Source of the DNA: Entomortierella parvispora
Lineage: Eukaryota > Mortierellomycota > Mortierellomycetes > Mortierellales > Mortierellaceae
Length of the DNA stretch: 64,000 nucleotides
Direction: 5' to 3'
Assembly (NCBI GenBank): GCA_963573315.1
Contig: OY752151.1
Coordinates: 62,001 to 126,000, forward strand
The notes under the pieces were generated by a model, which was not told the origin of the DNA, did not search any database, and saw nothing but the letters and a program-made list of their open reading frames with translations. This document shows positions 1 through 10,505 of this stretch, piece after piece. Numbering within the stretch: position 1 is the first letter of the stretch; the number at the start of each line of letters is the position of its first letter. Position numbers and translations under genes: made by a program.

Positions 1-278
1 TCACACATTGGGCAACTGATACCAAGATTGGCGAGATCGTTGTGAGAGGGGTGGCCGTCGATATGGCCACAAACCATGTGCTTGCCAGCTCTGATGCCAC
101 AGTATCGACATGAATAATTATCTCGTTGGAGAACCTGCCGACGCAGCTCCCTCCATTCTGGCGATGTAATGTCCAAGGTTCTTGGACTGCTCTCGTGAGT
201 GGACCAGGTCTTGGTAACGGACAAACGCAGCAAGGCGTGCTGTGGTGCTGCTGTCGCGGTCTTGGGGCCTTTGTCCAT
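1..278 (-). CDS. HNH-nuclease-like zinc-binding protein, 3' end outside window
   Basis: An open frame on the minus strand starts with ATG at 278-276 and runs off the window edge, giving 92 residues without a stop. From about residue 42 it has the pattern of HNH-family domains: W-x-x-L-R-x-x-V-L-x-R-D-x-Y-x-C-x-Y-C-G, then a GHIDGH stretch, an N-L pair and a C-P-x-C pair. Two CxxC pairs (residues 57-60 and 89-92) would bind zinc. The position where canonical HNH proteins have D/H-H-I reads G-H-I, so catalytic activity is uncertain. The N-terminal 40 residues are low in recognisable features. It lies downstream of the glutaredoxin gene on the same strand. The assignment rests on motif pattern only; a structural zinc-ribbon role is the alternative. 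Confidence 0.5.
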   Translation of the reverse strand, partial: MDKGPKTATAAPQHALLRLSVTKTWSTHESSPRTLDITSPEWRELRRQVLQRDNYSCRYCGIRAGKHMVCGHIDGHPSHNDLANLGISCPMC

Positions 279-610
279 CACGGAATCAAACGAAGGCGTC
301 GCAACAAGGAAGAAACAGTGGTGAAGAGGAGGGGAAACGTACGACGGGGTGGATACGTGCCAGAAAAACAAACACATACTTCTTCATGGTCTCGGTGGTA
401 CGCATGCGAGGAGCCTCTCTGCGTTTCTTCAAATAAATAAAAGAATGACCAAGGAATGACGTCGCCCGAGATGGATGAATGAGAAGAAAGGCCTCTCGGT
501 CTTTGGTTCCACAAAAGAAATTCGAAGAAACTCATTCTCAAGAAGGCGCGTTTGACAGAAACAAGCACGACAGGGGCCTTCTGGTAGACACTGCATCGGT
601 ACTTCTTTTA
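279..610. other. Intergenic spacer upstream of the HNH-like gene
   Basis: This holds the presumed promoter of the HNH-like gene and the 3' end of the glutaredoxin gene. A TGACGTC half-palindrome lies near 456. I see no convincing coding exon. Confidence 0.4.
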
Positions 611-1156
611 TTACTGCACCATGGCGACTCCTAGAGACTCGAGTCGCGGTTTGAGCTGATGCTTGGTATCGAGCGCCACCAGGTTGTCCCGTCCTCCAAT
701 GGATTCACCATCGAAAAAGATGGAGGGGAAAGAGGAGTGGCCTCGGGTGATCTTTGTCAGGATCTTTTTGATGTCTCCGCCATTGGGTTCTTCATCTACT
801 TCCAGGACCGTAAAATCGTTGGTGTAGGACTCTAGTAACCGTTTTGCCGCGGCAGAATAAGCACAGTACGTCTTGGAGAAAACCATGACGTGGTGGGTAT
901 CAATCAGGTTCTGGATCCGCCTCTCGAGTGCTGCGTACGGATCCTCCTTGTGGATACCCTCGGAAAGAGAAGAAAGAGCTTCGTCCGTGAGTTCGTCCTC
1001 GCCATAGATGTCGAGGGACGAAGAGGAGGTGCGGAAAAGCAGGAGGTACGAGCAAAGGAGACAGCCAAGGAGAAAGAAGACGACGCGCATGCGACGGGAT
1101 CGCATATAGGCCGAGATGACTGAAATGGGCTTGGGTTTCGTAGATAGTGAGTCCAT
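611..1156 (-). CDS. Membrane-anchored monothiol-type glutaredoxin (Grx6/Grx7-like)
   Basis: Single-exon gene, 181 residues. A short basic N-terminus is followed by a hydrophobic segment (about residues 25-42), a likely signal anchor that would place the rest in the lumen of the secretory pathway. The thioredoxin-fold domain covers about residues 75-178. The active site is C-A-Y-S (98-101), with one nucleophilic cysteine as in yeast Grx6 (CSYS) and Grx7 (CPYS). The cis-proline loop reads S-F-P (142-144) instead of the usual T-V-P, and a G-G-x-D-N-L glutathione-binding motif is at about 154-159. Family knowledge: such proteins reduce glutathione mixed disulfides in the ER or Golgi. It shares a 296-bp divergent promoter with the AN1 zinc-finger gene. 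The class is secure; the compartment is inferred. Confidence 0.88.
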   Translation of the reverse strand: MDSLSTKPKPISVISAYMRSRRMRVVFFLLGCLLCSYLLLFRTSSSSLDIYGEDELTDEALSSLSEGIHKEDPYAALERRIQNLIDTHHVMVFSKTYCAYSAAAKRLLESYTNDFTVLEVDEEPNGGDIKKILTKITRGHSSFPSIFFDGESIGGRDNLVALDTKHQLKPRLESLGVAMVQ

Positions 1157-1452
1157 GGCGTGGGTAGTGTAGAGTGAAAGAGCTCTCTACGAGATGCGCT
1201 GTCGAGGGATAGAGGAGGATGGAGGAGGAGACAAGGACCGTGTGGGAATGCAAAATGCATGCATGACCAAAATGCAGCATTTGCATGCGCAGGAAGTCAC
1301 AAAAGCGCCACCATTATTATCATTCCATGGCTGCAACTGCATGCATGCATGCATGCATCTCTATTCTCCTCTTCCTTGTTTCCTCTCCCTCCTCTCTCTC
1401 TCTCTCCTTCTCTCGCTCTAGCTTTCACTCTCACACGCATCTCCGTTTCACC
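1157..1452. promoter_or_regulatory. Bidirectional promoter with GCATGC array
   Basis: This 296-bp spacer separates two divergent start codons. It carries several GCATGC palindromes (near 1256 and 1282) and an uninterrupted TGCA-register run at 1338-1358. A CT-rich tract (about 1361-1430) precedes the plus-strand ATG, as is common in fungal promoters. The array recurs in the spacers at 4211-4554 and 30990-31250. Confidence 0.55.
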
Positions 1453-2902
1453 ATGGAGTTTCCGACTGTGGGCGCGCATTGCGCACAACCTTCCTGCCAA
1501 TCGCTCTCGTTTCTCCCATACCAGTGCTCGTTCTGTCAATCGAGTTTTTGTTCGACTCACCGACTGCCAACAGACCATGAGTGTGGACCATGGTCGGCTC
1601 TCTCCCATGCGGCCTCTGTTCAAGTTTGCTCCACCTGTGAACAGATGTTATGGACTCCCAAGGGGAATGACTCCCGGGCCATCGTAAGAGCCACTTTTAC
1701 AATGAAATCGTCCTTGGACGGCTGCGATATCAATACCTTTTCTCATAGATACCCTCTTGACCGCTGTGCTAAATAGCTCAAGGATCATGTAATAAGTGGC
1801 TGCAAGATCAATCTAATGCCCGAGATCGAATCGATCACCGTACCCTGTGCCCTGGATGGCTGCAAAAAACGCGATCGCGTCGTTGCGACTTGCCCCGACT
1901 GCAAACTCACCTTTTGTCTTGGGCACCGACACCCTTCTGACCACCGTTGCTCTCATCTCGATATCTTGAAGATGCAAGCAGAAGAAGAGAAGGAAAACAG
2001 GCAAAGGATACGTGAATCTGTCGCAAAGAAGTTTGGAGCTACCACTGCTGCTGTTGCTGCTGCTGCTGCCTCAACATCTGTCACACGTACCAAGGAAGAT
2101 GAGGAGAGCAGACAGGCTGCCACCAAAGCCAAAGCAGAGGCTGCCAAGGCTGCCATTGCTGCTGCCAAACTGAAGGTTGCTGCCAGAAACCAATCAGCCA
2201 AAGACACCACCCCTGCCTCTGCGTCTTTAAATGCCACCTCGAAAAACGCTGCCTATAACCCAAAGCCCCCCGTTAAGAAGGCGTCGCGTGTTGTGTCTCT
2301 TCTGAAACTCAGAAAGATAGCCCAGGTACAAGAATAGCTCACCGACAGTTACAGGCTATTCCAAGGCGGCCAATGTCTCTGTATCTTTCTCTAACCATCC
2401 ATTCATTCCCATGTAGGGCGAAGACAAGATCCCGGTTAGCTCAAGGATATATGTCTATATCCGATCGCCTCTGTTTCCGCAGCTAAACGACAAAGCAATC
2501 TATGTCGACAAGGTAGGCTATGGCCACACCAAACTGAATCGCGGAATGGTCGATCTTTTATAGGTTTTTTACATATCCTTTTCTGTTTTATAGACGTGGA
2601 CGGTCGGCAGGGCAATGGACAAGATCATTGAATGGCTCAAAATCAGCCCGCCAGCCAACGAGCCATTTCAATCCCAAAAGGTGCGTTCAACTGTGTCTGA
2701 CGCGCTCTGTTACCCCACCTCTGTCGATTTTATACTGACTATAACCGTTGTGTGTCAATAGCGTTTTAGTATTTTTCATGCCAAAGAGATCGAAGATACC
2801 CCTACACTTCTTCCCATGTCAGACAGGATCCAGCAACTTTCATCCATAGAGAATGGAGATGTATTTTTATTGACGACAGCAGATTGGGACTTTGCAGCTT
2901 AG
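1453..2902 (+). CDS. CUZ1: AN1-type zinc-finger protein, Cuz1/ZFAND1-like
   Basis: Five exons join in phase: 1453-1683, 1777-2325, 2417-2512, 2594-2680 and 2762-2902, giving about 367 residues. Two AN1 zinc fingers occupy the N-terminal third, each with C-x2-C, F-C-x-x-H-R and a final D-H-x-C. An alanine/lysine-rich, probably helical linker with a run of alanines follows. The last three exons encode a C-terminal domain with an R-I-Y-V-Y opening and a W-T-V-G-R-A-M-D motif, like the ubiquitin-like domain of ZFAND1. Family knowledge: Cuz1/ZFAND1 links Cdc48/p97 and the proteasome, notably under arsenite stress. The start is the first ATG ahead of the first finger. The gene converges on the AP endonuclease gene with only 14 bp between stop codons, so the 3' UTRs must overlap. 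Confidence 0.85.
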
Positions 2903-2916
2903 AGTAACAAATATAT

Positions 2917-4210
2917 TTACAAGGCACCTTTTACAATAAGAACCACTGGGACGTGGTCACTGGCTCCATACACCTGTTCTCTGATGACGCTCTCGACCAC
3001 CCTATCTGTCATCATATCCTTATCTGTGACAAAGTAATCCAACCTCCAGCCAATACCCTTGACTCTGCATTGGAACCGGTATGAAAAGTACGAATACTGG
3101 CCTGCAGCCTCCTCGCCCTCTCCCTGAATCTCACGGAATGTATCTACCAATTCCACTTCATCCAAAATAGCTTGGAAACCAGCTCGCTCTTCCTTTGTAA
3201 ATCCGGCAGACATTGTGTTGGTGCTTGGATTACGGAGGTCGATGGGCTTGTGGCAGACATTGAGATCTCCAGTCCAGATGATTTGCTTGCCCTTTTCCTT
3301 GAGTTGAAGCAACCAGGCCTTCATGGCAACATCCCAAACCATACGCTCCTTGAGCCTCACGAGTCCTTGGCCTGCATTAGGAACGTAGCACCCGAGAAGA
3401 TAGCAGGTGGGGAACTCTAGGGTCACAATGCGACCCTTCGTCACACTGGGATCAGGATGTGTTGGCAGCCCGGCCGTGACAGACAGCGGCTTGGTTTTGC
3501 TGAACATGGCAACACCGGCATAGCCCTTTGTCTCTTCAAATCCCCACCAGCTGAAAGGGTAGACAGCAGGATCCAGTAGATTCATAGGAGCAACGTTCAT
3601 TTTGTGCTCTTGCAAACACACCACATCCGCATCCTCCGCCTTGATGTAGGTCTTGAATCCCTAGAGGAGAAAATAAAACGCCGGGGCATGAGATGAATTG
3701 CTAAATGGCTATCATGGTCTTTCAGAGCGCGTCTTGCTTTCAATTTACTTTTTTCAGGGAGGCGTTCAAACCGCTGACGTTCCAAGACGAGATCTTGATG
3801 CACCCTTCAGGGGTCTTTGGCAAGACCAAAGGATCGGGCAAGGTCGTATTGGTGAATGATCCTTCTCGGATGGGGATCTTTGCGGTGCTTCCCTTCTTGG
3901 CCAATGCTGGCTTCTTGGTTACTACGGTTACAGCGGCAACTTTGGTCTCCACTGAGGACGCAGCGACAGTTTCGATCGTGGTAGCAGCAGCAGTGGTGGT
4001 TGCCTTTGCCTTCTTCTTTGCACCTATGAAAAGAGCGAGAAATTTGTGAACATTGACGGCATGACGGTATCCATGGCGGGGATTAGGGAAGGCACATTAC
4101 TTACCGACGCCGAATTCCTTCTCGACGGATTTGACGAGGGATTTTAAGGCATCCTTGACGGCAGGATTGTTGTTGATGGCGTCCCTTTGGGCGGCGGTGC
4201 GTTTTGTCAT
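2917..4210 (-). CDS. APE1: AP endonuclease of the ExoIII/APE1 family
   Basis: Three exons on the minus strand, 4210-4105, 4023-3749 and 3660-2917, join in phase to give 374 residues. The first ~110 residues are rich in Lys, Ala and Thr and probably carry a nuclear localisation signal. The catalytic domain starts at I-S-S-W-N-V-S-G-L. Expected ExoIII residues are visible: the metal-binding Glu of C-L-Q-E (about E145), the Tyr of G-C-Y-V-P-N (about Y219), G-D-L-N-V (D259, N261), R-L-D-Y-F, and the terminal S-D-H (D362, H363). Family knowledge: it incises DNA 5' of abasic sites in base excision repair and removes 3' blocking groups. It shares a divergent promoter with ataxin-10. No C-terminal GRF zinc finger is present, which argues for the APE1 rather than the APE2 subfamily. 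Confidence 0.93.
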
Positions 4211-4554
4211 GGTGCTGGCGAAAGGAGAGGAGGAGAAGGAGCAGCGCGAAGGAGGAGGAGGAATAGGAGGAAGAAGAGGATGCACAGACAGACGACGAGA
4301 CAGGGGCTGATGGTGGTGGTGAAGGAGCGAGATTGGTGGCAACAGCCGGCAAAAGAAGCTTTTCTGCATTTGTTGCAGGGGATTTGTGCAGTGTGAAAAA
4401 GAGGGCAAGCAAAGTCGCACCTTTTGCAGTGCGCACTGCAAGGCAGTCACGTGTCAACATTGTTGTTTGTTGTGCACACTTGCATGCATGCGTGCATGCA
4501 CTCTTCTCTTGCGCACAACGACACCCTCCTCCCATTACTAATCCGACATCCCCA
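4211..4554. promoter_or_regulatory. Bidirectional promoter of the AP endonuclease and ataxin-10 genes
   Basis: This 344-bp spacer has a GCATGC-type array at 4481-4500, the same word family as in the promoters at 1338 and 31101. It also has an 18-bp palindrome and an E-box, listed separately. The stretch next to the AP endonuclease start is purine-rich on the plus strand. Confidence 0.55.
4424..4453. promoter_or_regulatory. 18-bp perfect palindrome followed by an E-box
   Basis: Positions 4424-4441 read TTGCAGTGCGCACTGCAA, which equals its own reverse complement. CACGTG, the E-box bound by bHLH regulators, follows at 4448-4453. Both lie between two divergent genes, so they may serve both directions. 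The palindrome suits a homodimeric factor; no factor can be named from sequence alone. Confidence 0.45.
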
Positions 4555-7010
4555 ATGTCAGCATCCGATCTGGTCGCTGCACTCATCGACCTCGCAGGTG
4601 GTCGCACCGACAATGACCCGCGCCTGGAGGCTGTTGCAAAGAGGCTACAAACGGACTCGGACTTTCGGTAAACTGTTCTTGCACTTTCCAGGGACCCTGC
4701 GTCTTGCAAAGGACCATGGCCAAGAAGCGAGTGCTTACTCGTGTTCTCCATCACAAACATATATTAGAGTCGAAGTGGGAGATATCCAGTCTGTCTGGAC
4801 AGATATATCTGACCTTTTGGCCAAGATTGTCTCCAATGGGCTCAATCCCGAGCAGATCGAGCCACTCATGTTTCTGTTCAGGATTGTGCGCAACACTGCT
4901 GCAAACGTCCCTTTGAATCAGGATCGAGCAAGGTAACTCGCGTCGACTGCCAATCATTCAGGTGTTCTGCACTCGCCACAGACAAAGCCATGACTGACTT
5001 TCTATTTCTCTGATCTGGCCTTGTGGTAAACAGAGTAGCAACTGTCCCTGAAAGAATTCAAGAGGTCGTTTCCCAGGCTGCCCACACCCACTATGGCAAC
5101 ATGGAATGTAAGCAAGCTCTCTCGAGATCTTTCACTCTGCCCGTCTCCTTGCTGGCAACTGAATATAACTTGTCCGTCTTTAGACATCATGATGCTGCGC
5201 GCCGGCGTACAGGCACTCTCCAATCTTTTAACTGGAAACGAAGCATCCAAGAACTCAATCTGGCAATCGCTTCTTGTCAAAGGACCGAGCCCAAGCTGTG
5301 ATCACAATCTACTTGGGTAAAAAAAATCTTGCTCCGTTGGTGCTCGTGGTGCAGATATATCGTAATATCGCCTCATTGTCCAGTAGCTAACTATTTGCTT
5401 TTGGATGATATTTTGAACGCAGCACGCTCGCCGCCATCGAGGATGAGACTATCGTGCTGAGCACTGTTTTACTTTGTTACAATTGTATTTACGAGTCGCC
5501 TGAGCGGAGGTAATTTTTCAGTTTAACAGGTGGTTAGGCTTTCGAGGGATGACGCAGAAACTGAACGTCTTTCTTTTATTTGGTCTATAGTCAGATGCTG
5601 CTGTCGACGTCTCCGGGGAGAAACTTGATCAGGCAGCTTATTAATGAATCGCAGGCTACCAGCAGTCAGGAAGACCGAAAGAGCTTCGAGATGATCTACA
5701 CTTTTTTCAACCACCTAATCAGTCAGGACTACTTTCAGCAACTTTTTGAAGCCGTTGCCATTCAAGAAGGTGACGAAGACAACAGCATTCGTTATCATGG
5801 AGAAGGATTTCACAACGAGGATCACTCTTTGCCCAACGTTCAGGGACTCAGGATAGAGGAGATCAAGGATAATGATGACGACTCTACCGAGAGCGCCAAT
5901 AACAAGGAGCATGGCCGACCACACATTTGTTCTGAGCAAGTGATTCTCTTGAAACTCATTGACTCGAGAGTGTATACACACCATCAACAACAGCAAGATA
6001 CCACCCGTATGGATCAGGATGAACCTGCAGTCAGTCTGGAGACTGTCGGATTTCTCGCAGAAATCTTTAGTGACGTTTCAAAGATGACGATCCAAGTACT
6101 GCAAACGCTGGATCAGCCAGGAGTTGGTCAGCATAGCGTGGAGGAACTCTCCAATCTCTCCGCCGCCGTGACTCTACTGCTGGGATGCTTTTCCCATCTT
6201 TCCCTGTATGATGACGGTCAGGTAGATGGGGTTCTGGCGTCCACTGTCGATGAGGATAACCCTGACGATGCTGATGACGCAGCGCGTCCAGGCCGATTAG
6301 TACCTGTGCCTGACTGGTTCAAAGCACAGCACATGACCATTATTAAAGGAGGGCTCGTAGAAAACGCTATAGGTAAGGGTCGGGATTGACTTGTATGTTC
6401 ACATGCCGAGTGAAGAAGCGACTGAAAAAAAGTTTTGGCACCAATAGAATTGCTTCGACAAGCGGACAAGAGCCTTGCCAGGGTGACAAAACCTGTAATG
6501 TCCCAGTCTGCTCCATCCAACGGAGTTGGTGCCAATCTGGATTCAACTCTACTATCAAACACCTCAACTATCGAGGGTCAGCAGTCATTTTTTGTAGGAT
6601 TGAAGCGGGACATTGTACGCGTTGTTGGAAATCTAGCATACTGCTCCCGTCATGTCCAGGACCGGATCCGATCATGCAACGGCCTTATTGTGATGTTGAG
6701 CCAGTGCAACATTGATGACGCTAATCCCTGTAAGTGGCCGTGCAGATATGAATTCCTCCATGCCTAATTGAATCTCTTATGACTGACAAAACCTCGACAT
6801 GTGATGGCAATAGACCTTCGAGAGTACGCGATCCTGGCTATGAAGAATATCTTGACGGGCAATGCTGAGAACCAGGCGTTGATTGAGGAGTTGCAGCCTA
6901 TAGAGGCTGTGGACCACCCGGCGCTGCAGGAGGCCCGCGTGACAGCCCTCCTGGATGCGGAGACTGGTCGACCAGTGCTGTCGCAGGACAAGCCCAGGGG
7001 CATGCGGTGA
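4555..7010 (+). CDS. ATXN10: Ataxin-10 family armadillo-like protein
   Basis: Eight exons join in phase: 4555-4667, 4768-4932, 5034-5107, 5184-5316, 5423-5509, 5591-6372, 6448-6729 and 6814-7010, giving about 610 residues. The C-terminal two exons carry the signature of the ataxin-10 domain: G-L-K-R-D-I-V-R-V-V-G-N-L, then S-Q-C-N-I-D-D-x-N-P, then R-E-Y-A-I-L-A-M-K-N-I-L. The helical N-terminal part fits an armadillo-like solenoid. The long sixth exon has an acidic, charged insertion, probably a disordered loop. Family knowledge: the yeast relative is Ctr86; ataxin-10 proteins are cytoplasmic and linked to cytokinesis and cell survival, with no enzymatic activity. The start is the first ATG after the promoter array and opens an acidic-hydrophobic helix. 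The intron boundaries are consistent in phase throughout. Confidence 0.9.
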
Positions 7011-7609
7011 GCCATCTTGATTAAAACGTGTTGGCTGTCTGTTTGTCGAGATAATAAACGTGAGCCGACGCGTCAGAGAGCGATTTTTTTTACCCGATGG
7101 GTTTGGGGCGTACATGCACATGCACAAGGACAGTGACAGTATGTGTGCGCAAACGCGCGCCGGGGAGCGGGAAATAAAAGAGGACAAGGAGAACAAGGGA
7201 GCAAACAGATCCCATCCCCATCGGCGCTCCTTTCTTGTTCTCATCCGTCCTTGTTCTCTCATCCCGATCCTGACCCTGTCCCTGTCCATCGCCCTTTGCC
7301 GGGTAAACTGCAAGTAAAGTCATCTATTGATTTCACCGCCTTTCGTCACCACCACCACCGTCATCATCCCCACGCGTGCAACTACTTGCACCTCCAATGA
7401 GGAGTGCAGAGTCGCCAGTGGCCCAACAACCCGCAAAACATGTTGCTCCAACATGGCCCTCGTCAGTGATCCTGATCACATCTTTGTGAAACCTCCTCCC
7501 GCGCACTCGACGACGTTTTCATGTCGACCCTTCTGCCGCAATCGATAAACACATCACCCTTCCCCTTGCACGGCCCACTCGACTCTCAAAGGGGCGGTGA
7601 CTGATCAGA
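7011..7609. other. Spacer and presumed promoter of the small membrane-protein gene
   Basis: This spacer is CT-rich from about 7205 to 7290, with short CCTGTCC repeats near 7275. Several short ATG frames occur (for example at 7399 and 7454), but none continues into the next gene with a clear splice site. It is probably promoter and 5' UTR. Confidence 0.35.
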
Positions 7610-7940
7610 ATGTCATGTCATTCGGATCTGTCCCTGCTGTCTTTTCCACGATCGGCAGGGCTGTTTAGGACCTTGAGAATCAACCGCGTCCTCATTGCCC
7701 TCTTCTTCTGGGTACTCATGAGGGGATACCTCTTGCAAACGGATCATCTCGATGGGTGGAATCCAGAGGAACACGTAAGTCCGCCTGGCTGATCAATGTC
7801 CGACCTTGTACTTCTAAACTGACCACAAAAATCCAGCGCTTACACACTAGACGCACGATCGCGTCGCGGATCCACATTTTCAAAAGCAGCATCTGCCTGC
7901 GGCTGAACTGTATGACATAGCATCCAGGGGTCAGACGTAA
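7610..7940 (+). CDS. Small single-pass membrane protein, unknown function
   Basis: Two exons, 7610-7774 and 7851-7940, join in phase 0 across a GTAAGT...ACTAG intron to give 84 residues. A hydrophobic segment at about residues 26-40 (V-L-I-A-L-F-F-W-V-L) is preceded by Arg residues, as in a signal anchor or single transmembrane helix. The remaining ~45 residues are hydrophilic and contain D-G-W-N-P-E-E, then D-P-H-F-Q-K-Q-H and a terminal segment ending A-S-R-G-Q-T. I do not recognise the family. The coding call rests on codon-like sequence on both sides of a good intron and a clean stop. An upstream coding exon cannot be excluded, so the start is uncertain. Confidence 0.45.
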
Positions 7941-9276
7941 GGGGCTTGATATTGCAGATGCATGTCAGGCAAAAGATGCCCACTTTCTCACTGTTGTTGT
8001 CCCAATTGTGTCGCCAAAATAGAGAGAGCCTGCAGGAACTTTTTTTTTTTTGTTTGTTTTTTTTTATTTTTTTTTGTTTTACCACTTCATGCCTCAATCG
8101 TCCTCTTTGCTCCATTGGCTGCCGTCCCGTCTTTCCCTAAATCAGCAAGAACACACCCGGTTCGCCAATAAGGACAGGCACAACGTGTCTCTAAGCCTTC
8201 ATCCAAACCATGCCCTGTTGCCCGCGGGTGGTGGCGCCTGTTCTGGCAAGATTGGAACTGGGAAGGCAACTCGTCTTTTTTTTTTTTGTTCCTTTGTTGA
8301 TGTCAGCACTCTTTTTATTTGTTTTTCTCCACCTTTTAACCACCTGGTAATAATCGGCCGCTGGTCGAACTTTTTTCACCTTGTTTCTTGTATTTCCAGT
8401 TGTGTGGCATGCCACGCTTGTCGGTCTCATCCTGCCTCTGGAATACCTTACTCTTTTACTCTTTCTTTTTTTTTTCCCCTCCTTTTTTTTCCCCCTCCTT
8501 TTTTGGCCAGTTGCAAATCGAAGGAAGCAGTTCTTTTTTATGGGCGCAACACACCTCCGATTATTTTGATTTTGAAGCACATTGCACTTGACGACCTTGT
8601 ATTTTTTTCAGCGTTCGCCCATATTTCTTGTAATGTCAGTCACGTACGCGTCGCGTTCGCGTTGGAATTCGTGGTCGGTCTACGGTGGCTTACTAGCCTA
8701 TTTGATTCGGTCTTCCTCGCTATATTTTTATTGGCCTCTCTCTAGGTTTCCTTTGAAAGAGGTTCAGAACTGGGAAAGCACCAACTGGCTGTTTTTTTTT
8801 TTTTGAAGGAAAATATCTTCAGCTCTCGCACTCAACTCTTTTATCTGCAAGTCCAGGGCATTCGCTTTTTGCTGTTTTCTTATAGTTTCATTTCTGACAA
8901 GGAAACAAATTAGAAGTAAACAAACTCTTTTGAGAAAAAGAAAAAAGAAAGGAGGAGAGGAGGGGCGACGGACTTGCCCTGCTGCCAGACGCGACTGTTT
9001 CCGGTGCGACATCTTCGAATTCAAGCCATCTACGGTCCCTCTATTCTAATACTCTGTCTCGATCGGCACTCCCTCCTGCCATTCCGTGTGGCCCTGGTGC
9101 AAGCCATCTGCTGTGGTCTCCACGCCATCTGGCCTACCTCCGCGCCCAGTGATTGCGATTTGTTAGATTGAGGTCAGAGCCCGGAGACCACATGGGTTAA
9201 GGCAACCTAATGGACACCAAGACTAAGCAATCAAAGCCGGTTCAAGAGTCTAGCCATATTACTCAATCTTTCATTT
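7941..9276. other. T-rich intergenic region
   Basis: Long T-runs occur at 8041-8080, 8277-8288, 8468-8505 and 8793-8804. Long frames here encode mostly Phe and are by-products of the T-runs. A possible minus-strand fragment near 8790-9012 is listed among rejected items. I see no supported gene. Confidence 0.4.
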
Positions 9277-9492
9277 CATTCATATCGCGAATCCTCTTTC
9301 CATCCATATTGCGTATCCTCTTTCCATCCATATTGCGTATCCTCTTTCCATCCATATTGCGTATCCTCTTTCCATCCATATTGCGTATCCTCTTTCCATC
9401 CATATCGCGTATCCTCTTTCCATTCATAGAGCGCTATCCTCCTTCTCATTCATATCGCATTATCCCCTTTCCATTCGTATTGCCATATCCTC
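9277..9492. repeat. 24-bp minisatellite
   Basis: Six head-to-tail 24-bp units run from 9277 to 9420. The core is CCATATTGCGTATCCTCTTT plus 4 bases. The inner four are identical by eye; the first and sixth carry one or a few substitutions (TCGCG instead of TTGCG). About three more degenerate units with small indels follow to about 9492. The unit is a multiple of three, so a frame through it encodes a repeated octapeptide, but nothing else supports translation. Confidence 0.85.
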
Positions 9493-9693
9493 TTACACCT
9501 ACTGATTTACCGATCCCCTCGTCGTTGGAACTTGATATCCTGCGTCTTAGACCGGGGAAGGGGCTGTCATTATTCCACGCGTGCAGTATCCATATACAAA
9601 AGTCCTTCAAGTCACTCATGGCGAGCTCAATGACGACGTGGACAGCGACACTCATCCGCATGATGACAACCGGGTGATCCCATTAAATATCAA

Positions 9694-10490
9694 CTTTATT
9701 GTTGCTTTCATCCAGGATGTCTGGCAAAGTCGGTGGCCCATCATTGCAGCGGGACGTGGTGACAAAAGAAATCTATGCCAGTATTTTTATTTGATTTTCA
9801 GGATGAAAACGATGCAGTCGAGTACAGGAAAAAGACTTTCCGCGAAATTGACGCCCTTCGCGAGAGACATTTGCAGACACAACAAGCAGTCACCGTCGAC
9901 ATGGCTGCTCGTCACGAAGACATTCATAAGGTCACGGAGGACATGTTCGCAGTCGGTGATTTCGTCCTCGTCAAGAACTTTGGTCGTACTAAGTTGCAGC
10001 CAAGATGGTACGGTTCCCTTGAGGTCATCCGCGTCACTCCTCTTTCGACTTATCAATTGAAATGGGGTGATGGCGAAGTCAAGACTGACCTGGTGCACCA
10101 AGATCGTCTTAAGAAAGCTTTTTTCCAGATGGAGAGAAGGCCGTCCGCGCTTGGTTCGCTAAGACCAAGCACTCTATGGAGGACTTTCATGACAACAGTG
10201 ATGATGGCTCCCCAGCTCCCGCCCTGATCTCGGATGAAGAGCAGCGAGTTGCTGAAAGCCTCCAACTTCGCGCCGAAAATGAACGATATCCTGAGCGTCG
10301 AGCTCAATCTACATCGTATCAGCCACCCATAATAGGTTCTGCCGTGGATGCCGCCCGTACTTATCGCGCAGACGCTGACAAACATTGGGAATACGTCAGC
10401 AGTTATGTCAGCAGTTCGTCTGACCCTGTGACATCCGACGACTCAGAGTACGAGTTAGTAGTCATAGCAGGTCGTTGCTGTAAGTAGACC
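9694..10490 (+). pseudogene. Remnant of an LTR-retrotransposon integrase C-terminus (element X)
   Basis: The stretch encodes an integrase-tail sequence: a helix with R-E-R-H-L, then F-A-V-G-D-F-V-L-V-K-N-F, a P-R-W-Y-G segment, Y-Q-L-K-W-G-D-G-E, and H-Q-D-R-L-K-K-A. This is the usual sub-terminal domain of Ty3/gypsy integrases. At the T-run near 10117-10123 the frame shifts by one base, and the coding sense continues in another frame to the stop near 10487 with an acidic, Ser-rich tail. No reverse transcriptase, protease or LTR is attached. It differs in sequence from families A-D here, so it is an older or separate element, cut off where the family A copy begins. Confidence 0.6.
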
Positions 10491-10505
10491 TGTCCGTAAA
10501 GAGGG

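Noticed and set aside
126-568. Several 60-100-residue frames on both strands
   Set aside because: They overlap the start of the HNH-like gene or its promoter and have no motif; the minus-strand frame from 278 is better supported.
1194-1421. Frames across the glutaredoxin/Cuz1 spacer
   Set aside because: They run through the GCATGC array and CT-tract and are out of frame with the AN1 domain.
8050-8745. A long plus-strand frame rich in Phe
   Set aside because: It is produced by T-runs; composition is extreme and no domain or splice context supports it.
8764-9024. A minus-strand frame with a helical, charged tail (K-A-N-A-L-D-L-Q-I-K-E-L)
   Set aside because: The tail looks coding, but no donor site gives the right phase with the CAG acceptor at about 8902, and the stop follows an A-run. 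It stays a weak candidate.
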